Positions 36,285 through 45,663 of a stretch of DNA of 64,000 bases are shown one piece after another. The notes below the pieces were generated by a model, which was given only the letters and a program-made list of their open reading frames with translations, ran no database searches and was not told where the DNA came from. The number at the start of each line of letters is the position of its first letter. The stretch's first letter is position 1. The translations under genes and the position numbers were made by a program. This DNA is from Streptomyces sp. CG 926 (GTDB lineage: Bacteria > Actinomycetota > Actinomycetes > Streptomycetales > Streptomycetaceae). The stretch covers positions 558,001 to 622,000 of the forward strand of contig NZ_QGGZ01000003.1 in the NCBI RefSeq assembly GCF_003148825.1. The letters run 5' to 3'.

Positions 36285-37274
36285 GTGACTGTCATCGCGA
36301 CCGAAAGCCTGAGCAAGCGGTACCCCCGAGTGACCGCCCTCGACCGGCTCTCCCTGGACATCGGGCCTGGTGTGACCGGCCTCGTGGGTGCCAACGGAGC
36401 CGGCAAGTCCACGCTGATCAAGATTCTGCTGGGACTGTCCCCCGCCACCGAGGGCAGCGCTGCCGTGCTCGGCCTCGACGTCCACACGCATGGCAGCGCC
36501 ATCCGTGAACGCGTCGGCTACATGCCCGAGCACGACTGCCTGCCACCCGACGTCTCGGCCACCGAGTTCGTCGTCCATATGGCGCGCATGTCCGGGCTGC
36601 CGCCGACCGCGGCCCGCGAGCGCACCGCCGACACCCTGCGCCACGTCGGGCTGTACGAGGAGCGCTATCGCCCCATCGGCGGTTACTCCACCGGCATGAA
36701 GCAGCGCGTGAAGCTGGCCCAGGCCCTCGTCCACGACCCCCAGCTGGTGCTCCTCGACGAGCCGACCAACGGCCTGGACCCGGTCGGCCGTGACGAGATG
36801 CTCGGCCTGATCCGCCGTATCTACACGGACTTCGGCATCTCCGTCCTGGTGACCTCCCACCTCCTCGGTGAGCTGGAGCGGACCTGCGACCACGTCGTGG
36901 TCGTCGACGGCGGCAAGCTGCTGCGCTCCAGCTCCACCAGCGACTTCACCCAGATCACCACGACCCTCGCGGTCGAGGTCACCGACTCCGACACACACCC
37001 GGACGGCACCGCCGCCCTGCGCAAGGCGCTCACCGAGGCGGGCGTCACCCTGCACGTCGGAGAGGAGCAGGGCCTGCCCGGAGCCGGCCACATCCTCCTC
37101 GTCGAGGCCACGGGCGAGGAGACGTACGACACCGTCCGCGACACCGTCGCGGACCTGGGCATCGGCCTGGTCCGCATGGAGCAGCGCCGGCACCACATCG
37201 CGGAGGTCTTCCGCGACAACGACCAGCCCTCGCCCACCGTCCAGCAGAAGGGAGCCGGTTCCGATGGCGCCTGA
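36285..37274 (+). CDS. ABC transporter ATP-binding protein (first pair)
   Basis: A 329-residue cytoplasmic ATPase of the CcmA/NatA type: Walker A GANGAGKST near 40, signature YSTGMKQRVKLAQA, Walker B LVLLDEPTNGLDP, then a C-terminal extension of about 100 residues. GTG start at 36285. It forms a pair with the following permease gene, overlapping it by 11 bp. The ATPase/permease/ATPase/permease order suggests one exporter built from two non-identical halves, or two related exporters. The cargo is unknown. Confidence 0.9.
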   Translation: MTVIATESLSKRYPRVTALDRLSLDIGPGVTGLVGANGAGKSTLIKILLGLSPATEGSAAVLGLDVHTHGSAIRERVGYMPEHDCLPPDVSATEFVVHMARMSGLPPTAARERTADTLRHVGLYEERYRPIGGYSTGMKQRVKLAQALVHDPQLVLLDEPTNGLDPVGRDEMLGLIRRIYTDFGISVLVTSHLLGELERTCDHVVVVDGGKLLRSSSTSDFTQITTTLAVEVTDSDTHPDGTAALRKALTEAGVTLHVGEEQGLPGAGHILLVEATGEETYDTVRDTVADLGIGLVRMEQRRHHIAEVFRDNDQPSPTVQQKGAGSDGA

Positions 37275-38151
37275 CACCTCGACCCAGATCCACAACATCG
37301 GCTACCGGTCCTACGACGGACCCCGGCTCGGCCGCGCCTACGCCCGCAAGTCGCTGTTCTCGCAGTCCCTGCGCGGCGCCTTCGGACTCGGCCGCTCCGC
37401 CAAGTCCAAGGTCCTCCCGATGCTCCTCTTCGCGGTGATGTGCGTGCCCGCGCTGATCATCGTCGCGGTCGCCATCGCGGTGCCGGGCTCCACCGACCTG
37501 CCGATCAAGTACACGACGTACGCCCTGACCACCCAGGTGATCATCGGCCTCTTCCTCGCGTCCCAGGCTCCGCAGTCGGTCTCGCGAGACCTGCGCTTCA
37601 AGACGGTGCCGCTCTACTTCTCGCGGCCCATCGAGCGCGTCGACTACGTCGTGGCCAAGTACGCGGCCATGGCCTCGGCGCTGTTCATCCTCACCGCGAC
37701 CCCGCTGCTGATCATGTGGATCGGCTCGCTCCTGGCGAAGTTCGACTTCTCCCACCAGACCAAGGGATTCGGGCAGGGACTCGTGTCGGTTCTGCTGCTG
37801 TCGCTTCTCTTCGCGGGCCTCGGCCTGGTCATGGCCGCGCTCACCCCGCGCCGCGGGTTCGGCGTCGCCGCGATCATCGCGGTGCTCCTGATCCCGTTCG
37901 GCGCGGTGACCGCGGTCCAGGGGATCTCCTACAGCACCGGGAACACCGGGGCCATCGAGTGGATGGGCCTGTTCTCCCCGATCACCCTCATCGACGGCGT
38001 ACAGACCGCGTTCCTGGGCGCGACCTCCGCCTTCCCCGGCGGCGAGGGTCCCTCGGCCGGCGTCGGCGTCGTCTACCTGATCGTCGCCCTCGGCCTCATC
38101 GTCGGCTCCTACGCCGCCCTGATGGCCCGCTACCGGAAGGCCGGGCTGTGA
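37264..38151 (+). CDS. ABC transporter permease (first pair)
   Basis: A 295-residue integral membrane protein of the ABC-2 type with about six helices, after a polar N-terminal 55 residues. The conserved QAPQSVSRDLRFKTVPLYFS stretch before the second helix pair is typical of such permeases. The ATG lies inside the end of the preceding ATPase gene (11-bp overlap), and its stop overlaps the next gene's GTG, so all are translationally coupled. Confidence 0.88.
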   Translation: MAPDTSTQIHNIGYRSYDGPRLGRAYARKSLFSQSLRGAFGLGRSAKSKVLPMLLFAVMCVPALIIVAVAIAVPGSTDLPIKYTTYALTTQVIIGLFLASQAPQSVSRDLRFKTVPLYFSRPIERVDYVVAKYAAMASALFILTATPLLIMWIGSLLAKFDFSHQTKGFGQGLVSVLLLSLLFAGLGLVMAALTPRRGFGVAAIIAVLLIPFGAVTAVQGISYSTGNTGAIEWMGLFSPITLIDGVQTAFLGATSAFPGGEGPSAGVGVVYLIVALGLIVGSYAALMARYRKAGL

Positions 38152-39059
38152 CCACCATCGACATCGACCACACCTCCCGCTGGTTCGGGAACGTCGTCGC
38201 CGTCAACGACGTGACCATGAAGATCGGACCCGGTGTCACCGGGCTCCTGGGTCCCAACGGCGCCGGGAAGTCCACCCTCATCAACATGATGGGCGGCTTC
38301 CTCTCCCCCTCCACGGGCACCGTCACCCTCGACGGCGCGCCGATCTGGCAGAACGAGCAGGTCTACAAGCAGATCGGTGTCGTGCCCGAGCGCGAGGCCA
38401 TGTACGACTTCCTCACGGGTCGGGAGTTCGTCGTCGCCAACGCCGAACTCCACGGTCTCGACGACGCGGCCGCCCAGCGGGCGCTCGCCACCGTCGAGAT
38501 GGAGTACGCCCAGGACCGCAAGATCTCCACGTACTCCAAGGGCATGCGCCAGCGCGTGAAGATGGCCTCGGCCCTGGTCCACGACCCGGCCGTCCTGCTC
38601 CTCGACGAGCCGTTCAACGGCATGGACCCGCGCCAGCGCATGCAGCTCATGGACCTGCTGCGGCGCATGGGCGACTCGGGGCGCACCGTCCTGTTCTCCT
38701 CCCACATCCTGGAGGAGGTCGAGCAGCTCGCCTCGCACATCGAGGTGGTCGTGGCCGGCCGGCACGCCGCTTCCGGCGACTTCCGTAAGATCCGCCGCCT
38801 GATGACGGACCGCCCGCACCGCTACCTCATCCGCTCCTCCGACGACCGGGTGCTCGCCGCGGCCCTGATCGCCGACCCCTCCACCGCCGGCATCGAGGTC
38901 GACCTCAAGGAAGGCGCGCTGCGCATCCAGGCCGTCGACTTCGGCCGCTTCACCGAGCTGCTGCCCCGCGTCGCCCGGGCACACGGCATCCGGCTGCTGA
39001 CGGTCTCGCCTTCCGACGAGTCCCTCGAGTCGGTCTTCTCCTACCTCGTCGCGGCCTGA
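38148..39059 (+). CDS. ABC transporter ATP-binding protein (second pair)
   Basis: A 303-residue ATPase with Walker A GPNGAGKST near 38, signature YSKGMRQRVKMASA, Walker B VLLLDEPFNGMDP. It is clearly a paralogue of the first ATPase in the operon (shared ALVHDP context). GTG start overlaps the permease stop as GTGA. The C-terminal third is a regulatory-type extension. Confidence 0.9.
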   Translation: MTTIDIDHTSRWFGNVVAVNDVTMKIGPGVTGLLGPNGAGKSTLINMMGGFLSPSTGTVTLDGAPIWQNEQVYKQIGVVPEREAMYDFLTGREFVVANAELHGLDDAAAQRALATVEMEYAQDRKISTYSKGMRQRVKMASALVHDPAVLLLDEPFNGMDPRQRMQLMDLLRRMGDSGRTVLFSSHILEEVEQLASHIEVVVAGRHAASGDFRKIRRLMTDRPHRYLIRSSDDRVLAAALIADPSTAGIEVDLKEGALRIQAVDFGRFTELLPRVARAHGIRLLTVSPSDESLESVFSYLVAA

Positions 39060-39074
39060 AAGGAGCTGGCACCC

Positions 39075-39794
39075 ATGTACGAACCCACCGTTGCCCGGCT
39101 CACCTACCGGGCCCTGCTCGGTCGGCGCCGCGCGCTGATCCTTCTCGCGCTGCCCGTCCTGCTGATCGTCATCGCGCTCGTCGTCCGTGCCTTCGTCGGC
39201 GTGGACGACAAGGTCGCGGCCGACCTGCTCGGGGGCTTCGCCCTCGCCACCATGGTCCCGCTGATCGGTGTCATCGCCGGCACCGGAGCCATCGGGCCCG
39301 AGATCGACGACGGCTCCATCGTCTACCTGCTCGCCAAGCCGGTGAAGCGCCCGAAGATCATCATGACCAAGCTGATCGTGGCGATCGCCGTCACGATGGT
39401 CTTCTCCGCGATCCCCACCCTGATCGCCGGCTTCATCCTCAACGGGAACGGCCAGCAGATCGCCGTCGCCTACACGATCGCGGCCCTCGTGGCCTCGATC
39501 GCCTACAGCGCGCTGTTCCTGCTGCTCGGCACCGTCAGCCGGCACGCGGTCGTCTTCGGCCTGGTCTACGCACTGATCTGGGAGTCCCTCTTCGGCAGCC
39601 TGGTCGACGGAGCCAAGACCCTCAGCGTCCAGCAGTGGGCCCTGTCCGTCGCCGAGAAGGTCGCCGGGAACGGGTACGTCGACGCCACCGTCGGCCTGCC
39701 CACCGCCGCGATCCTGCTCTGCGCGGTCACCGTCGGCGCCACCGTCTACGCGGGCCAGAAGCTCCGCCGCCTCACCCTGGCGGGCGAGGAGTAG
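39075..39794 (+). CDS. ABC transporter permease (second pair)
   Basis: A 239-residue ABC-2-type permease with six predicted membrane helices, shorter than its partner in the first pair. AAAGGAG lies before the ATG. The segment GPEIDDGSIVYLLAKPVKRP between helices two and three is the usual cytoplasmic coupling region. It is the last gene of the operon and is followed by a strong hairpin. Confidence 0.88.
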   Translation: MYEPTVARLTYRALLGRRRALILLALPVLLIVIALVVRAFVGVDDKVAADLLGGFALATMVPLIGVIAGTGAIGPEIDDGSIVYLLAKPVKRPKIIMTKLIVAIAVTMVFSAIPTLIAGFILNGNGQQIAVAYTIAALVASIAYSALFLLLGTVSRHAVVFGLVYALIWESLFGSLVDGAKTLSVQQWALSVAEKVAGNGYVDATVGLPTAAILLCAVTVGATVYAGQKLRRLTLAGEE

Positions 39795-39812
39795 GCCCCG
39801 ACGCACCGCATA

Positions 39813-39860
39813 CGAACCTGTGCCCCGCCCGGCCCACCGGCCAGGCGGGGCACAGGTTCG
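39813..39860 (+). terminator. Strong terminator after the ABC operon
   Basis: A perfect 17-bp stem (39813-39829 with 39844-39860, starting CGAACCTGTGCCCCGCC) and a 14-base loop, 19 bases after the permease stop. Confidence 0.85.
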
Positions 39861-39877
39861 CGCGGCATCATCGGTGC

Positions 39878-40513
39878 ATGGTCGCGCACACCGAGCCGGA
39901 GCCGTCCAGGCCGCTGCGGTCCTGGATACGCTCCTCGCCCGGAACGCACATCTGGCTTCTGATCATCGCCGTCACCAGCGTCGTCGTCGCGATCGCGCCC
40001 GACCGGGTCGACAGCGTCCTGCTCCACCGCAACAGCAGCAACATCAACCAGCTCGTCAAATATCCCGTCCGGGCACTCGTCGGCAGTGCCTTCTGGATCG
40101 TGAACCCGGCCTCGCTCGCCCTCTACGCCGTGCTCTTCGAGGTGTTCCACGCCCCCGTCGAACGCTGGCTCGGCACCCTGCGCTGGCTCCTGATCGTCGC
40201 GACCGCCCACGTCGTCGCCACCCTGGCCAGCCAGAAGATCCTCCTGACCGCCATCCAGGATCACCGGGCCCCGCACAGCATGACCCACGTCGTCGACATC
40301 GGCGTCAGCTACGGGCTCGCGGCCTCCATCGGCGTCCTCACCTACCGACTCCCCGGCCCCTGGAGATGGCTCTACCTGGCCGGAGCGGTCGCCTTCTTCG
40401 GGATGCCCTTGGTCACCGGCGGCACCTTCACGGACCTCGGCCACGCCATCGCGCTCTCCGTCGGCCTGCTCTCCTGGCCACTCACCCGCAACGTTGTTTC
40501 ACGTGAAACATGA
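39878..40513 (+). CDS. Rhomboid-like membrane protein
   Basis: A 211-residue protein with six hydrophobic segments. It matches a Streptomyces rhomboid-like family, but no clear GxSG serine and His dyad of active rhomboids was found (SYGLAASIG and an H in TDLGHAIAL are the nearest), so it may be a pseudoprotease. The C-terminal residues VVSRET are encoded by a parS site (40496-40509). The stop is 5 bp before the convergent response-regulator gene's end. Confidence 0.7.
   Translation: MVAHTEPEPSRPLRSWIRSSPGTHIWLLIIAVTSVVVAIAPDRVDSVLLHRNSSNINQLVKYPVRALVGSAFWIVNPASLALYAVLFEVFHAPVERWLGTLRWLLIVATAHVVATLASQKILLTAIQDHRAPHSMTHVVDIGVSYGLAASIGVLTYRLPGPWRWLYLAGAVAFFGMPLVTGGTFTDLGHAIALSVGLLSWPLTRNVVSRET
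40496..40509. promoter_or_regulatory. parS, inside the last codons of the rhomboid-like gene
   Basis: An exact GTTTCACGTGAAAC followed by ATGA. It encodes VSRE (T) before the TGA at 40511-40513. It therefore lies between convergent genes and partly in coding sequence. Confidence 0.92.
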
Positions 40514-40518
40514 GCGGC

Positions 40519-41193
40519 CTAGGGTCGGGTGTCGCGCCGGTCCGCGTCCGTCGCCGAATCCGGTTCGGCGACACCGTGCTCCCATGCCCAGGCGGCGATT
40601 CCCACCCGGTTGCGAGCCCCCAGCTTGGCCTGGACGTTCGCGATGTGGGTCTTGGCCGTTCCCGCGCTGATGAACAGCTCGGCGCCGATCTCGGCGTTGG
40701 TGAGCCCCCGCGCCACCAGACGCACGATCTCCACCTCCCGTTCCGTCAGCGGATGCGTCGCGGGACGGGCGACCGGCCCCGCCTGCGCCAAGCGGCTCAG
40801 CAGCCGCACCGTGATCTGCGGACTGATCAGCGTGTCCCCCGCCATCGCCGCACGGACCCCCTCGATCAGCAGCGTCGGCCCGGACCGCTTCAGCAGAAAG
40901 CCGCAGGCGCCGTTGCGGAGCGCTGTGTGCACGTACTCGTCCAGGTCGAAGGTGGTCACCACCACCACTCGTGTCTGCGGCGCCAGCAGCCGGGTCACCT
41001 CCAGCCCGTCGAGCCGCGGCATCCGGATGTCCGCGAGCACCACATCGGGCCGCAGTTCCCGAGCCAGCGCCACCGCGCTCTCCCCGTCCGCGGCCTCCCC
41101 CACCACGGTCATGTCCGGCTGTGAGTCCAGGATCAGCCGGAAACCGCTGCGGATGTCGTCTTGGTCATCGGCTATCAGGATGCGTGTGGTCAC
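40519..41193 (-). CDS. NarL/LuxR-type response regulator
   Basis: A 224-residue response regulator. Receiver domain: DDQDD acidic pocket near 10-13, phosphoacceptor D55 in VVLADIRMPRLDG, conserved Thr/Ser and Lys regions. The C-terminal LuxR helix-turn-helix (LTEREVEIVRLVARGLTNAE...SAGTAKTHIANVQAKLG) is complete. GTG start. It lies 10 bp after the histidine kinase gene, its cognate partner. Confidence 0.93.
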   Translation of the reverse strand: MTTRILIADDQDDIRSGFRLILDSQPDMTVVGEAADGESAVALARELRPDVVLADIRMPRLDGLEVTRLLAPQTRVVVVTTFDLDEYVHTALRNGACGFLLKRSGPTLLIEGVRAAMAGDTLISPQITVRLLSRLAQAGPVARPATHPLTEREVEIVRLVARGLTNAEIGAELFISAGTAKTHIANVQAKLGARNRVGIAAWAWEHGVAEPDSATDADRRDTRP

Positions 41194-41203
41194 ACCGCCA
41201 TGA

Positions 41204-42199
41204 TCACCCGAGGGTGCGCTCCTGGGCCGGGAAAACGGCGCATACCCGCCACCCTCCGTCGGTGCTCGCGCCGGCCCGCAGTGTCCCGCCCGCCGCTTCC
41301 ACCCTGCCGCGCAGACCGGCCAGCCCCGTTCCGCTCCGCCGCCGCAGCCCCAGTCCCCGCAGTCCGCCAGTGCCTCGGGCCGGTGCGGAGTTGGCCACGC
41401 TCAGCTCGATCCCGTTCGCGGCCCGGTGCAGGCGTACCCGTACGACCGCCGCGCCGGGCGCGTGCCGGCGTACGTTCGTCAAGGCCTCCACGGCCACCCG
41501 GTACGCGGTGGTGTCCGCCTCCCGCGACAACTCCCGGACCGCCGTGGGATCGGCGTCCAGTACCCCGCCCTCGAACCGCTCCACCAGCCCGGGCAGTTCC
41601 GAGGTCCCCGGGACCGAGGCGGACCGCGCACCGGCCGCCTCCCGCAGCGCGTGCACCGTCCGGTCCATCGAGGCGAGCGCGCCGAGCCCCGCCGCCTCGA
41701 TCCGCTCCAGCGCGCGGACCGCCTGCTCGGGGTCTTTGTCCGCCACGAACCTGGCCGCCTGGGCCTGCACCACGATGGCGCTCACGTCGTGCGCCACGAA
41801 GTCGTGCAGATCCCGGGCCAGTTCCAGCTGTTGGTCCCGTCGACCGTCCCGGACCGCCCGGCGCATCCGGCTCGCCTGACGGCGCAGATATCCCCCGGCC
41901 GCCAGAGCCCCGAGTGCGGGCGCCGCCCAGAACGCCGCCGCCCCGCAGACCTCCAGCCACGATGCCGCCCGCCACATCAGCGGTACCGGCCACAGTGCGA
42001 CGGCCGCCACGCCCAGCACAGCAGCGAAGGCTCCCGCGCGCATCGGGGACCATCGGGCCACCAGGGCCAGCAGCGGGAGCAGCAGACCCACCCAGACCAG
42101 CGACCAGGACGGGGGCGCCCCGAGGAACCCCCCGAGGAGGCCGACGACGCCGGCAAGGGCGAGTAACGGGGCGTACGCGGCACGGAGGTCGAGGGACAT
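41204..42199 (-). CDS. Sensor histidine kinase (HisKA_3)
   Basis: A 331-residue membrane kinase. Residues 1-100 contain about four membrane segments without a large extracellular domain, so it probably senses a signal in or at the membrane. The phosphoacceptor H132 is in ELARDLHDFVAHDVS, followed by a degenerate HATPase domain ending in the G-rich LGLRRRSGTGLAGLRGRVEAA. It forms a two-component system with the response regulator downstream. It diverges from the small membrane protein gene, a likely target. Confidence 0.9.
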   Translation of the reverse strand: MSLDLRAAYAPLLALAGVVGLLGGFLGAPPSWSLVWVGLLLPLLALVARWSPMRAGAFAAVLGVAAVALWPVPLMWRAASWLEVCGAAAFWAAPALGALAAGGYLRRQASRMRRAVRDGRRDQQLELARDLHDFVAHDVSAIVVQAQAARFVADKDPEQAVRALERIEAAGLGALASMDRTVHALREAAGARSASVPGTSELPGLVERFEGGVLDADPTAVRELSREADTTAYRVAVEALTNVRRHAPGAAVVRVRLHRAANGIELSVANSAPARGTGGLRGLGLRRRSGTGLAGLRGRVEAAGGTLRAGASTDGGWRVCAVFPAQERTLG

Positions 42200-42236
42200 G
42201 CACCGACCCTACGAGCGCACCCCGGGTCCCGGCCAT

Positions 42237-42250
42237 CTGCCGATCGGCAG
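42237..42250. promoter_or_regulatory. Palindrome CTGCCGATCGGCAG in the divergent gap
   Basis: A perfect 14-bp palindrome, 38 bp before the histidine kinase start; a related CTGCTGATCGGCGG lies at about 42283. These may be binding sites of the response regulator for both divergent transcripts. Confidence 0.4.
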
Positions 42251-42364
42251 AGCTGCAGGGACCGTCATGGGGACCATCGGCCTGCTGATCGGCGGATGGT
42301 TGCAGAGGTCTCGGCCGACCAGGCTGGAGTCATCAACCGGCACCTCCTGAAAAGGACTTGGCAG

Positions 42365-42907
42365 ATGACCTCGCACGCCGCCGTTCGCGCTTCGCACACC
42401 GTGCCCGGAGTCTCTCCATGGCTTCGCCGGCTCGCCCAGCTCACTTCGCTGACCGTGCTTCCCAGCTGCGTGTGGCGGCTCGCGATCGCGGTCGGCATTC
42501 CCATGGGTTGGGGCCCGGGCAGCGATCTGCACCATTCGTACTACCCCGGCTCCGGGTCCCTGGTCCTCCTCTTCGTCTGCGTGCTGCAGGAGTGCCTGGG
42601 TCTGTCGAGCCTCGGGCTGGTCCAGCGCTGGGGCGAGGAGTTGCCCCGCTGGATCCCCGTGCTGGGCGGACGCGCGATCCACCCCCTGGCGGCGGTGGTT
42701 CCCGCGGCGCTCGGCGCGATCGCGGTCACCGTCGTCACGGTCCTCGGCGCCTGGACCTGGAGCGAGGTCAACGCCGCGAATCCCGATGCGCCCACCGGGC
42801 TCGCCCTCCGGATCTTCGACCTGTCCTACGTACCCCTGTTGCTCTGGGGCCCCCTGCTGGGCGTGCTCACCGTCGCCTACTGGCGACGCCGCCGGGTCCA
42901 CGGGTGA
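42365..42907 (+). CDS. Hypothetical membrane protein next to two-component system
   Basis: A 180-residue protein with four hydrophobic segments (about 25-45, 62-82, 103-130, 150-172) and a basic C terminus (YWRRRRVHG). I do not recognise the family. The ATG at 42365 has AAAGGA about ten bases upstream. Divergent orientation to the kinase suggests control by, or a function linked to, that two-component system. A hairpin follows. Confidence 0.7.
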   Translation: MTSHAAVRASHTVPGVSPWLRRLAQLTSLTVLPSCVWRLAIAVGIPMGWGPGSDLHHSYYPGSGSLVLLFVCVLQECLGLSSLGLVQRWGEELPRWIPVLGGRAIHPLAAVVPAALGAIAVTVVTVLGAWTWSEVNAANPDAPTGLALRIFDLSYVPLLLWGPLLGVLTVAYWRRRRVHG

Positions 42908-42973
42908 TGCACGGAAATTCGCTGGTAAGGGACCTGCGCCCGGTGCAGAGTGAGTGGTGCGGGGAGCAACAAA

Positions 42974-43027
42974 AGGTCCGGGGCAGCCACTTCGAGCGCG
43001 CCTTGCGGCGCGGGCTGTCCCGGACCT
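42974..43027. terminator. Bidirectional terminator between convergent genes
   Basis: A 15-bp stem with one mismatch (AGGTCCGGGGCAGCC about 42974-42988, with GGCTGTCCCGGACCT about 43013-43027) and an inner GC-rich loop that can pair further. It serves the membrane-protein gene and the convergent HAD gene. Confidence 0.75.
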
Positions 43028-43046
43028 CTCTCCTACGTCGTGCGCG

Positions 43047-43862
43047 TTACGCGGCGCCCAACAGACGCTCCAGCACCACCGCGATGCCGTCCTCCTCGTT
43101 GGAGGTCGTCACCTCGTCGGCCACGGCCTTGAGCTCGGCATGGGCATTGGCCATCGCCACCCCGTGCGCGGCCCAGCCGAACATCGGGATGTCGTTGGGC
43201 ATGTCGCCGAAGGCGATGGTCTCCGCCGCCTTCACCTTCAGCCGGCGCGCGGCCAGCGACAGGCCCGTGGCCTTGGTCAGACCCAACGGCAGGATCTCGA
43301 CGATGCCCGGACCCGCCATGACGATGTCGACCAGGCTGCCCACCGTTTCACGGGCCACCTTGACGAGCGCGTCGTCGTCCAGCTTCGGGTGCTGGATGTA
43401 GAGCTTGTTCAGCGGAGCCGTCCAGAGCGCCTTGGCATCCTCCAGGTAGAGGGCCGGCAGGCCGCCTTCCTGCACCTGGTACCCGGGCCCGAACAGGACC
43501 TCGCCGTCCACCCCGTCCCGGCTGGCCGCCAGGGCCAGCGGGCCGATCTCGGCCTCCAGCTTCGACAGCGCCAGACCGGCCAGCTGCCGGTCCAGCGTCA
43601 CCGAGGTCAGCAGCCGGTGCGCACCCGCGTCGTAGACCTGCGCGCCCTGCCCGCACACGGCGATCCCCTTGTAGCCGAGATCGTCCAGGACGTGCCGGGT
43701 CCAGGGCACGGCCCGACCGGTGACGATGATGTGCGCCGCGCCCGCCGCGGTGGCCGCGACGAGCGCTTCACGGGTGCGTTCCGAGACGGTGTCGTCGCCA
43801 CGCAGCAGCGTGCCGTCGAGATCGGTCGCGACGAGCTTGTACGGGAACGGGGCCGGGCTCAC
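43047..43862 (-). CDS. Cof-type HAD-IIB hydrolase, coupled to serS
   Basis: A 271-residue HAD phosphatase. [11 protein letters not shown] near the N terminus, [10 protein letters not shown], and [13 protein letters not shown] near 210. It closely resembles the HAD gene at 22.7 kb in motifs and length, so the two are paralogues. GTG overlaps the serS stop as GTGA (43859-43862), placing it in the serS transcript. A housecleaning role after aminoacylation is possible but not shown. Confidence 0.9.
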   Translation of the reverse strand: MSPAPFPYKLVATDLDGTLLRGDDTVSERTREALVAATAAGAAHIIVTGRAVPWTRHVLDDLGYKGIAVCGQGAQVYDAGAHRLLTSVTLDRQLAGLALSKLEAEIGPLALAASRDGVDGEVLFGPGYQVQEGGLPALYLEDAKALWTAPLNKLYIQHPKLDDDALVKVARETVGSLVDIVMAGPGIVEILPLGLTKATGLSLAARRLKVKAAETIAFGDMPNDIPMFGWAAHGVAMANAHAELKAVADEVTTSNEEDGIAVVLERLLGAA

Positions 43863-45136
43863 TTGGCGATCGGCTCCAGGACCTCGCGGCCACCGAGGTA
43901 GGGGCGGAGCACCTGGGGCACCCGTACCGAACCGTCGGCCTGCTGGTGGTTCTCGAGGATCGCGACGATCGTGCGCGGTACGGCGCACAACGTGCCGTTC
44001 AGCGTGGACAGCGGCTGGGCCTTCTTGCCGTCGCGGTAGCGGATCGACAGGCGGCGCGCCTGGAAGCTGTCGCAGTTCGAGGCCGAGGTCAGCTCGCGGT
44101 ACTTGCCCTGGGTGGGGATCCACGCCTCGCAGTCGAACTTGCGGGAGGCCGAGGCGCCCAGGTCACCGGTGGCCACGTCGATCACCTGGAACGGCAGCTC
44201 CAGGCCGGTCAGCCACTGCTTCTCCCATTCCAGGAGCCGCTGGTGCTCGGCTTCGGCCTCCTCCGGCGCGACGTACGAGAACATCTCGACCTTGTCGAAC
44301 TGGTGGACGCGGAAGATGCCCCGGGTGTCCTTGCCGTAGGTGCCGGCCTCGCGGCGGAAGCACGGGGAGAAGCCGGCGTACCGCAGCGGCAGCTTGTCGC
44401 CCTCGATGATCTCGTCCATGTGGTACGCGGCGAGCGGGACCTCGGAGGTGCCGACCAGGTAGTAGTCGTCCTTCTCCAGGTGGTAGACGTTCTCGGCGGC
44501 CTGGCCGAGGAAGCCGGTGCCCTCCATGGCGCGCGGGCGGACCAGAGCGGGCGTCAGCATCGGGATGAAGCCGGCCTCGGTGGCCTGGGCGATGGCCGCG
44601 TTGACCAGCGCCAGCTCCAGCAGGGCGCCCACACCGGTCAGGTAGTAGAAGCGCGAGCCGGAGACCTTGGCGCCGCGCTCGACGTCGATGGCGCCCAGCA
44701 GCTCGCCGAGCTCCAAGTGGTCCTTGGGCTCGAAGCCCTCGGCGGCGAAGTCGCGGATGGTGCCGTGCGTCTCCAGGACGGTGAAGTCCTCCTCGCCACC
44801 GACCGGGACGTCCTCGTGGACGATGTTGCCGATCTGGAGGAGAAGCTGCTTGGCGGCCGCGTCGGCCTCGTTCTGCTCGGCCTCGGCCGCCTTGACGTCC
44901 TGCTTGAGCTGTTCGGCCTTCTTCAGCAGCTCGACCCGCTCCTCCGGAGAGGCCTTGGGAATGAGCTTGCCGAGCGACCTCTGCTCATTGCGCAGGTCGT
45001 CGAAGCGCACGCCGGAGGACCTGCGGCGCTCGTCGGCGGAGAGCAGTGCGTCGACGAGTTCGACGTCCTCTCCACGGGCGCGCTGCGAGGCGCGGACACG
45101 GTCAGGGTCTTCACGGAGCAGCCGGAGGTCAATCAC
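43859..45136 (-). CDS. serS: Seryl-tRNA synthetase
   Basis: A 425-residue class II synthetase. The N-terminal long coiled-coil arm (about 30-105, [20 protein letters not shown] in part) grips tRNA-Ser; class II motif 2 is [20 protein letters not shown]; motif 3 lies in [22 protein letters not shown] start. The gene has a large DnaA-box-rich gap upstream. It is followed by the coupled HAD gene. Confidence 0.97.
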   Translation of the reverse strand: MIDLRLLREDPDRVRASQRARGEDVELVDALLSADERRRSSGVRFDDLRNEQRSLGKLIPKASPEERVELLKKAEQLKQDVKAAEAEQNEADAAAKQLLLQIGNIVHEDVPVGGEEDFTVLETHGTIRDFAAEGFEPKDHLELGELLGAIDVERGAKVSGSRFYYLTGVGALLELALVNAAIAQATEAGFIPMLTPALVRPRAMEGTGFLGQAAENVYHLEKDDYYLVGTSEVPLAAYHMDEIIEGDKLPLRYAGFSPCFRREAGTYGKDTRGIFRVHQFDKVEMFSYVAPEEAEAEHQRLLEWEKQWLTGLELPFQVIDVATGDLGASASRKFDCEAWIPTQGKYRELTSASNCDSFQARRLSIRYRDGKKAQPLSTLNGTLCAVPRTIVAILENHQQADGSVRVPQVLRPYLGGREVLEPIAK

Positions 45137-45663
45137 CCCTCCAGGCTACCGGGCTGGGGTTCCAAGGATCACACCGATATCACGCTGCGTGTCGCTATGT
45201 CCTAATTGCAACGAATGGATAAGTCTTGACGGCTGACCGGAAGTGGCCCTTCCCGAAGCGTCAATAAAAGCGGGTCCATTCCCCGAAAAGGGGCAGAATG
45301 CCGACGGCTCGGCGGGCTCTGAGCAGGCCCGGAGAGGCTTCTTGTCCACAGGAATTGCCGTGATCCGCAGCTTATCCACAGGCTGTGTGCTGCCTCTGTG
45401 GACACAGGAATAGATCATTCCTGATCGGTGGACGCCCGGGACGAATCAAGGTTCAAACCACCCTCACACACTCATTCGGGTGGGAATGCCTCGCCCCAAA
45501 GAGTTGATCGGCGATACGGAGGTGACACCGTTCACCTCCCGCTCCCCAGAGCGAAAGCTGAGCCACTCGGGCGATTTGTCGACCTTGTCGCGTCGTACTG
45601 TCGACTTGTCCCCAGGTCCCCATCTCTGCCTGTGGATAACTCTGTGGACAGTGGACGACGGTC
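45137..45663. promoter_or_regulatory. DnaA-box cluster 2 in the serS-pheA gap
   Basis: A 527-bp gap without a credible gene. It contains TTGTCCACA (45342), TTATCCACA (45372), TGTGGACAC (45397), TTGTCCCCA (45606), TGTGGATAA (45631) and TGTGGACAG (45643): three perfect and three near-perfect boxes on both strands in two groups. It also must hold the serS promoter. In S. coelicolor a high-affinity DnaA-box cluster called D78 outside oriC lowers initiation; this gap may be its counterpart, but I rely on memory for that location. Confidence 0.72.

Noticed and set aside
39878..40513. Active rhomboid protease
   Set aside because: No clear GxSG serine and His dyad in the right helices, so it is called only rhomboid-like.
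43344..43357. GTTTCACGGGCCAC as a parS
   Set aside because: Only the left half-site matches; it is ordinary HAD coding sequence.
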